DNA from: Blasia pusilla
Taxonomy: Eukaryota; Marchantiophyta; Marchantiopsida; Blasiales
DNA: 64,000 nucleotides
Assembly (NCBI GenBank): GCA_050084515.1
Contig: CM114274.1
Coordinates: 25,730,001-25,794,000, forward strand
Reading direction: 5' to 3'
Shown here: piece by piece, positions 58,124 to 64,000 of the stretch
How the letters are laid out: each line of letters opens with the position of its first letter
Numbering within the stretch: position 1 is the stretch's first letter
Made by a program: the position numbers and the translations under genes
Notes under the pieces: model-generated
Seen by the model: only the letters and a program-made list of their open reading frames with translations
What the model was told of the DNA's origin: nothing
The model's database searches: none

Positions 58124-61100
58124 GTCGTCTTCAGAAGTTCTGCAGCGGAGCTCTTGCATGTCGATCGTGATGACAGCCATTGCGATTCTTGGTATGCGTT
58201 TGTATTCCAATCATGAACCCTAAAAAACGCCCTCTCTCTCACTCAAGGTCACCGAAGTTTGTTCACAGGGACATTCTGTATCGTGTGTAGCAATACGCTT
58301 CGGTGCGCGAATACACGAGAACGATTTGTGCTCTTTTCAAGGTCCCATCGAGAGCAGCGGACAGTCCGCAGATGGCGGATCCGGAATTCTTGCTTGCGTT
58401 TGTCTGGTAAAGTCCAAATGGTGGGAGACAGACTTCTCTTTCGATTTCCCGTACCTGATAAAGATACCGCATATTCCCTCTTCGTGCGAAGCCAGAAAAG
58501 AACTCAACCGTCCACAATAATGTCCTTGGCTAACATTGGCGGACATCGACAGTATCGAGTGTATGGTTGTGAGGAAATGAGGAGCAAGTTGAAAAGCAGA
58601 TCGCTGATTACATGTGCTGTTACCTGACTGCTCTTTCAAGAGCCACAAAAGCATATGCGAAAGCCAGCCACCGATGCGATGGACCGTTCAGATTAGCCTT
58701 GAAAAGTTCACCCAGCAGAATCATCACTAACCACGCCGATTTGAAAACGTGGATAAGCACGTCACCGACACGCTTAAACCCCTTCTTTGCGAGCCACTCG
58801 TCTCTCTTCTTCAAAGTACCTTAAACATCGAGAGCATAGGAATCAGAAAATGTGACTGCGATACCGGAGGAGCAGTCTGTGTCTACGAAGCTGAAAGCTT
58901 TCTCCGTTGTGAAAGATCCAGGCCATGCTGAAACCGATCGCAGACATTACTCTCAAGTTCAGGCTGTAAACTCAGTGTTCTAATGGGATACTAATTGAAG
59001 TTGATCTCTAGTAAGTAAGTAAGTGAGCAAGTAAGAAAGCTGTGATCAAAAGCATAAAACATCTGACACGATCAAGCATTTAGATTCGCTGGAGAAAGCC
59101 TTCTGCCACATACACGGCAAACTCCCCAGGCTCCTGCACAGTACCAGGATGTATACGTAGGCACTGCTAAACAGGACGCCTTTGGGAGCACGACCAACAT
59201 GCCGCCGGGTAAGCAGACTCGCCGACATAGTTAAAAGGAGTACACGGTGACCGTAACAATTATTGCCTAATGGCAGACGTCCTGGACTGTCTGTGTGGAT
59301 TGGTTTCCCAGGGATTCCGGTACTAGGCACAGACGAAGGAACCACGTACCGTTGTAGCGTTGCTGGGGGCGTGTAAGAAGCGGAATCTTTAAGTCACATT
59401 TATTATTGAATTCAGTGAAGTAACACCTGAAACGTTGCAAGAATCACCGGGGGGGGACCGTCCATCCATAACCACTGTTGCGTACATCCCTACTTCTCTA
59501 GTAAAGACGCAGGCAGCTGCTTCATCGACCGATCGGTGCGAAACTAATAGAAAAATACATCCCTCGAAGTGGGACTTTCAGGCCGATTGACAGAATAAAC
59601 CAAAACAAAATGAAGAATGTTTTACTACTTTAAGATGTGGAAGTAGAAAAAAAAAAAAACCTATTTGGACCTTTGACAGTGTTTGCAATTAACACATATC
59701 CCGAAATTCATTCCTACAGGCGGTCCATGAACATTCACGTCAATCCTCTCCCTTTTACACTCTCCCCTCAAGAATCCCTTGAACGCACTCACTGCTCACT
59801 CCAAATCTCCGCGAGGCCTCCGCAGGCGCTAGCCTATCAATAACTTACTCTCCGGAGAAAAGCACACTCGTGCTCCATCCGTCCTGGATTCCACTTTGCC
59901 ATGTACATCGTAGACCTATCAGATGCAAACTGACACTATTCCCTTCACATTATTCAATCTCTCCTTCCAAATTCGGAATCAGTTTTCACCGCCCTGGCAT
60001 GTTCGTCAATTCCAAACCCCGCTCATGCAGAGACCAGCTACCGCCGTTCCACGACCATCTGTTTCTCGACATCGGAAACATAGCATCTAAGCATAGAAGA
60101 GACGTCAAAAGCCACAGAGTTCCTTTACAGTATCATACTTTCTAGCGCATCTCTGTCAAAAAGGCTGGAATCATCGTTCGCCTGCCACATTCATGGACCG
60201 ATCCATTGCGCACACAAACGCTAACACTTTTCCATCTGTTCCCATAAATCATCAAGCAAGGAGAATGGGAATGGATGCATGCACGCGCACACACACACTC
60301 AAGCGGCCTGACCTGCCCTTCATTGGGGTAGGAATTTTGGGCTTCATTATAATAACCTCCTCATTTTAAAATTGATAGAACTTAGAAGCTATGACCCCTG
60401 ATTCATTCAAGTTCAGGAATATTGATGGAGGGAGTTGCTAAATTTCCCGACTAAACCAGTGTGCGGATATAGATTTTCTTAACATAAGACTAAGTGGGAG
60501 AAACTCGTGGAAGATTAACACGGGCATGGGAAATGAAGAATATGGCATGCAGAAGGAAGAACGCAATCTCCGTGTTAATGGAGAGCATTAACACGGGGAG
60601 TAATTGGGAGTAAAGAAACGAGATGTTTTTATTAGGGATTCTTCACATCTCACATCCATCCACTCTAAAGTATGCTCATCCTCTCCACTCGTAATCGACT
60701 ATTAGTAAGGCCGTAACTATTGTTGTTAAAGAGGGTATGTAGGAACTATGGAAACAATTTAAACTCAGAAGTCATCTATATAATTAAAAGAGGATGGGGT
60801 AAGAAGAAACCCTCCTCGGGTGTTGAAACATGTCACTTTAAGAGAGAAAATCAATTAAATGAGGAAGGGAAACGAGGAGCGGAATCTGTTAAAATTTGAA
60901 GATCATTCGTGCATTGCTCGTGCAATGCACGAATGCTCGTGAATCATGAATGAGTCTCCATGATGTATTTAGATGTCCATATGTCACTTTGTCCTACCAT
61001 GGTTGTCAAAGTTCTCTTATAACTTGACATATTATAATTCAAGTTTGAGTTCTTATAGAACCTCGGACATGCAAGTCAAGAAATTGGGAAATGAATGTAA

Positions 61101-61911
61101 GTCCATCCGAGAGTTGCTCCTCTACTCTTTTTCGCTGCACCTTGGAAGAGAGTCGTACCTTGAGCCTTGGTAGGCGAAGACTTAGGTTGGGTCAAGAGAT
61201 CCAACTTGTCAATTGTACCTTGAGGTAGAGTTGAAGAAGTAGTCATGTGTCTCAAGTGTCAAGTCACAAAAAGGACATATCGCTCCCCTAAAGAGTGCTT
61301 TCCTTGATCCTTGATCTATTTCCTTATGTCGCTCACCTAAGTTAGGCCACGGCCAATATCTTCAAGGTGCATCCCGAATGGTATCCTATCTCACAACCTT
61401 AAACACGTCCAAGCACGAAACTTGGTCCAATCCCAATTTCGATTAATAAGCAAGTACGGAGGGAGAGCTCCCTCCACTATATACATTTTTGGGGTTCTTT
61501 GGCTCTCTACCCAATCTTAAATTTATATCTTGGGCTACTACTTGTGGTTGTCAAACCAAATATGGATTGGGACTTCCAACTCTATATTTGGATAGTTGGA
61601 CCCTGAGATGACTTGGATGAGTCTCATAGCTACTCCACCTCATCTAGACTCCTAATGTTCATCTTTGCCTCTTGCCCTGCATTTTGTGCATCTCATAGCT
61701 AAACATATATCTCAACTCATGTCATCGCATATCGCGGTTGATCTTGCCTCCATTCTTATTTCACGACTATTCCCATGGCTTTCCACCTCCCTAGTCTTAC
61801 GCCTAGCTAGTCTTCATAATATTGTCACGTCTTTTAGGATAGATCAACAAGATCTTATAGAGGGCCTTTGTAGATACTGGAGGACAACCTCAGGAGATCG
61901 AGGATGACTTG
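58124..61911. other. Upstream region of DUF1308 and AT-rich intergenic DNA
   Basis: 58,124-59,400 is moderately GC-rich (likely promoter/leader of the minus-strand gene) with only featureless ORFs. Beyond 59,400 the DNA becomes AT-rich. At 60,930-60,960 there is a local GTGCATTGCTCGTGCAATGCAC palindrome. No gene or RNA recognised. Confidence 0.4.
60773..60840. repeat. Dispersed repeat, copy 2 (partner at 2,468-2,540)
   Basis: CATCTATATAATTAAAAGAGGATGGGGTAAGAAGAAACCC...GTGTTGAAACATGTCACTTT matches the block near 2,468 with ~85% agreement by eye. Confidence 0.5.
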
Positions 61912-62265
61912 TTGAGGCCATAGGTAACTTGAGGGAGCAGGTTTCCTCTTCGTTTCAGCGCATTTGGAGTCATATTGAAAAACTTAATATTTCGGGTAAG
62001 TTACCGTTTTGAGGATAATTGACTTTTCATTTTGGGAAATGGACCTTGAACTCATACACCACGTCAAGAGCCAAGGAGGTTATCGTGGAGAGAGCTTGGT
62101 AGAGGGAAGAGGATATACCTCAAGGAGAGAGAGCTTGAGAGCTCATTCTCTTTTTATTGAATCTCTTGGCATGAGATGGCAGAGCTATGATCATCAGGCC
62201 TTATGTATGTAACCCAAGCCTCTCATAAAGAGAGTAGATTTGGTTTGAAGACACCCAAACTAATC
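61912..62265. repeat. Degraded gypsy LTR copy, inverted relative to 26,128-26,639
   Basis: The reverse complement aligns with the gypsy LTR over features such as GAAACTTACTTGAAATA, CTCAAATGAGCC-like, GAGAATGAGCTCTCAAGCTC and GGCTTGGGTTACA. Both LTR ends are missing. No internal element sequence is attached. Confidence 0.75.
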
Positions 62266-62280
62266 CCAATTATGATAATC

Positions 62281-62500
62281 ATATTTAACTAGCTACCAAA
62301 GATTAAGACTTCCTCATTCGTACAAGTACCACATATAGTAGTTTGTGGATTTCATTAGCTCTTGGATAAGCTTGACTATAATTCAACGTTCAATACTCCT
62401 CCTCATGATCAAGCTCATATCAATATTTCTAACAACTTAATCATTTCTAAACATCTCAAACTTATCTCTAGAAAATTCCCTTGTAAGGAAGACTTAGATT
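62281..62500 (-). repeat. Degenerate copia RNase H tail plus LTR start
   Basis: Parallels 62,690-62,890 in order (AAGATTAAG, TACCA.ATATAGTAGT, TCAATACTCC, ATCATTTCTAAACATCTCAAAC) but is more diverged. It is a second, older copy of the same copia family lying just beyond the LTR of the next element. Confidence 0.65.
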
Positions 62501-62518
62501 GAATCCGAAGGACTCAAC

Positions 62519-62795
62519 TGTGGAAAATTGCTAAAGAAGCATAACTGGTGGGAAACAAAATTTGCAATGAGAGAATGAGTGGAGGATGGTCCCCTTCTCA
62601 ATTATGTAGGATATGTACAAGCAATCCTAACCCTAACCTTAACCGTAGTCTCGAGTTAGACTTATTATGATTAACTAACCCTAGTTAAGATAATCGTGCT
62701 TAACTGACTAACCAAGATTAAGCTTCCTTACTTCGTGTGAGTACCAAATATAGTAGTTCAGGTGTCTCATGAGCTTGACTCTCACTCAATCTTCA
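62519..62795 (-). repeat. Copia 3' LTR (minus strand)
   Basis: On the minus strand starts TGAAGATTGAGTGAG after the polypurine tract GAGGGGGAGTAT and ends TTTTCCACA. Same family as 18,174-18,481, somewhat shorter. Confidence 0.8.
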
Positions 62796-64000
62796 ATACT
62801 CCCCCTCAAGCTCATATCGATATCTCTAACGTATAAATCATTTCTAAACATGTCAAACTTATCTTTAGACAATGCCTTTGTAAGGATGTCAGTAATTTGT
62901 TGATCTGTACTTATATCCACAAGATCAATTTCTCTTGCAAGCACTTTCTCTCTGATAAAATGATAGTACACCTCAACATGCTTTGTACGAGCATGAAACA
63001 CGGGGTTATTAGCAAGCTTAATGTTACTAATATTGTCTACGTATATTACACTAGGTCCTAAGTTATTAACACCAATCTTAACAAGTAATTGATGAAGCCA
63101 CACTGCCTCACATGCTATATTGGTTGCTCCTTTGTACTCAGCCTCTGTTGAAGATAAAGCAATTGCAGGTTGCTTCTTTGAAGCCCAACTTATAGCTACG
63201 CTTCCCAAAGTAAATGAATAACCAGATGTGGAGTGTCGATCAGAGACGCTTCCTACCTAATCAACATCTTTGAATCCCTGTAATTGAAAACTCGGAGAAG
63301 GTTCAAATTGAAGCCCGAATTGAATAGAGAATTTCACATATTGCATAATCCTCCTCATAGCATCAAGATGAGGTTTTTGAGATGCTTGCATAAACTAGCT
63401 CACTAGGCCAACAACATAGCTCAAATCTGGTTTGGTTATAGTTAGATAGATCAAATTTCCAAATATCTGCATGTACATATTAGAATCAGCAAGCAACTCT
63501 CCTTCATCCACTCTTAGCTTCACACTCTGATCCAACGGTGTAGAGATTGGCTTACAAGCCATCATACCATATTTTGAAAGCATATGAAGAGCATATTATC
63601 GTTGTAGTAACCACATGCTCTCTCCAACCTTGATAAACTCAATATCAAGGAAGTATTTGAGTTCTCCCAAGTCCTTCATATCAAATTAGGCTTGTAACTT
63701 AAGCTTGACTTGTTGTATTATTTCTTTAGTATTCCTAGTAATCAATCGTCAACATACAACACAATGAGAACCGTATGATCTTGTCCTCTTAAGAGATATA
63801 ATGAGGAGTCAGAATTGCATATCCTAAAATCCAAGTCTTATAGGACGTATGTAATCTTGCCATATCAGGCTCTTGGAGCTTGTTTGAGCCCGTATAGAGC
63901 TTTCTTCAACTTGTATATGCAAAAGGGAAACTTGGGATGCTCGTATCCAAGTGGTTGAGTCATATATACCTCCTCGTATAGATCTCCATTCAAGAAGGCA
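62786..64000 (-). pseudogene. Copia RT-RNase H, running off the right edge
   Basis: From the right edge: AFLNGDL-type start of the palm, YVDD with a following stop near 63,735, MLSKYGMMACKPISTPLDQS, KLRVDEGELLADSNMYMQ, NLIYLTITKPDLSYVVGLVS, then an open 140-codon RNase H end ([75 protein letters not shown]). It is closely related to the RT-RNase H at 38,421-39,730 but opposite in orientation and less broken at the 3' end. Gag and integrase are outside the window. Confidence 0.9.

Noticed and set aside
58259-59345. Several 60-120 codon ORFs upstream of the DUF1308 gene
   Set aside because: Overlap one another on both strands without motif; explained by moderate GC content.
1-64000. tRNA, rRNA genes and CRISPR arrays
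   Set aside because: Scanned by eye for tRNA-like arms and regularly spaced identical short repeats; none convincing. A weak tRNA T-arm resemblance near 16,130 lacks an acceptor stem.

Overview
Eukaryotic nuclear DNA from a land plant. Five genes are plant-type, with GT-AG introns mostly of about 80-500 bp. They sit in moderately GC-rich islands separated by AT-rich, transposon-filled DNA. Gene style, intron size and the retroelement families suggest a non-seed plant (bryophyte, lycophyte or fern), but this is a low-confidence inference and no species can be named.

Layout: 1-879 (-) is the 5' half of a Gfo/Idh/MocA oxidoreductase gene running off the left edge. 1,900-9,640 is AT-rich and holds only transposon debris: a copia RT relic, a short LTR fragment and a GC-rich hAT fragment. 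10,297-14,850 (+) is a complete SEC63/ERdj2 gene with ten exons. 18,174-40,890 is one large nested structure (below). 43,118-45,056 (+) is plastid-type lumazine synthase (riboflavin pathway). 46,496-51,964 (+) is neutral ceramidase. 54,074-58,123 (-) is a DUF1308 (C7orf25-like) gene. 61,912-64,000 holds a gypsy LTR relic and a minus-strand copia element of the same family as the big nest.

The nest: a Ty1/copia element with LTRs at 18,174-18,481 and 40,584-40,890 was opened by hAT DNA transposons, and its middle part (second half of integrase to start of RT) now lies inverted. A 180-bp tandem array sits between the pieces. Into that array a 10.9-kb Ty3/gypsy element (26,000-36,921, minus strand) inserted, and a 520-bp solo-LTR-like element then inserted into its protease.

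The most interesting object is that gypsy element. In order on the minus strand it carries gag with two zinc knuckles, protease, a C5-cytosine DNA methyltransferase domain with recognisable motifs I, IV, VI, VIII, IX and X, RT, RNase H, integrase, and a PHD-finger-like module after the integrase. A retroelement with both a DNA-methylation writer and a putative chromatin reader is unusual. From memory, methyltransferase-carrying retrotransposons have been reported in the dinoflagellate Symbiodinium and the alga Klebsormidium. This copy is decayed by stops, frameshifts and lost Cys codons. The five host genes have unrelated housekeeping roles: ER protein translocation, flavin synthesis, sphingolipid turnover, a redox enzyme and one unknown.
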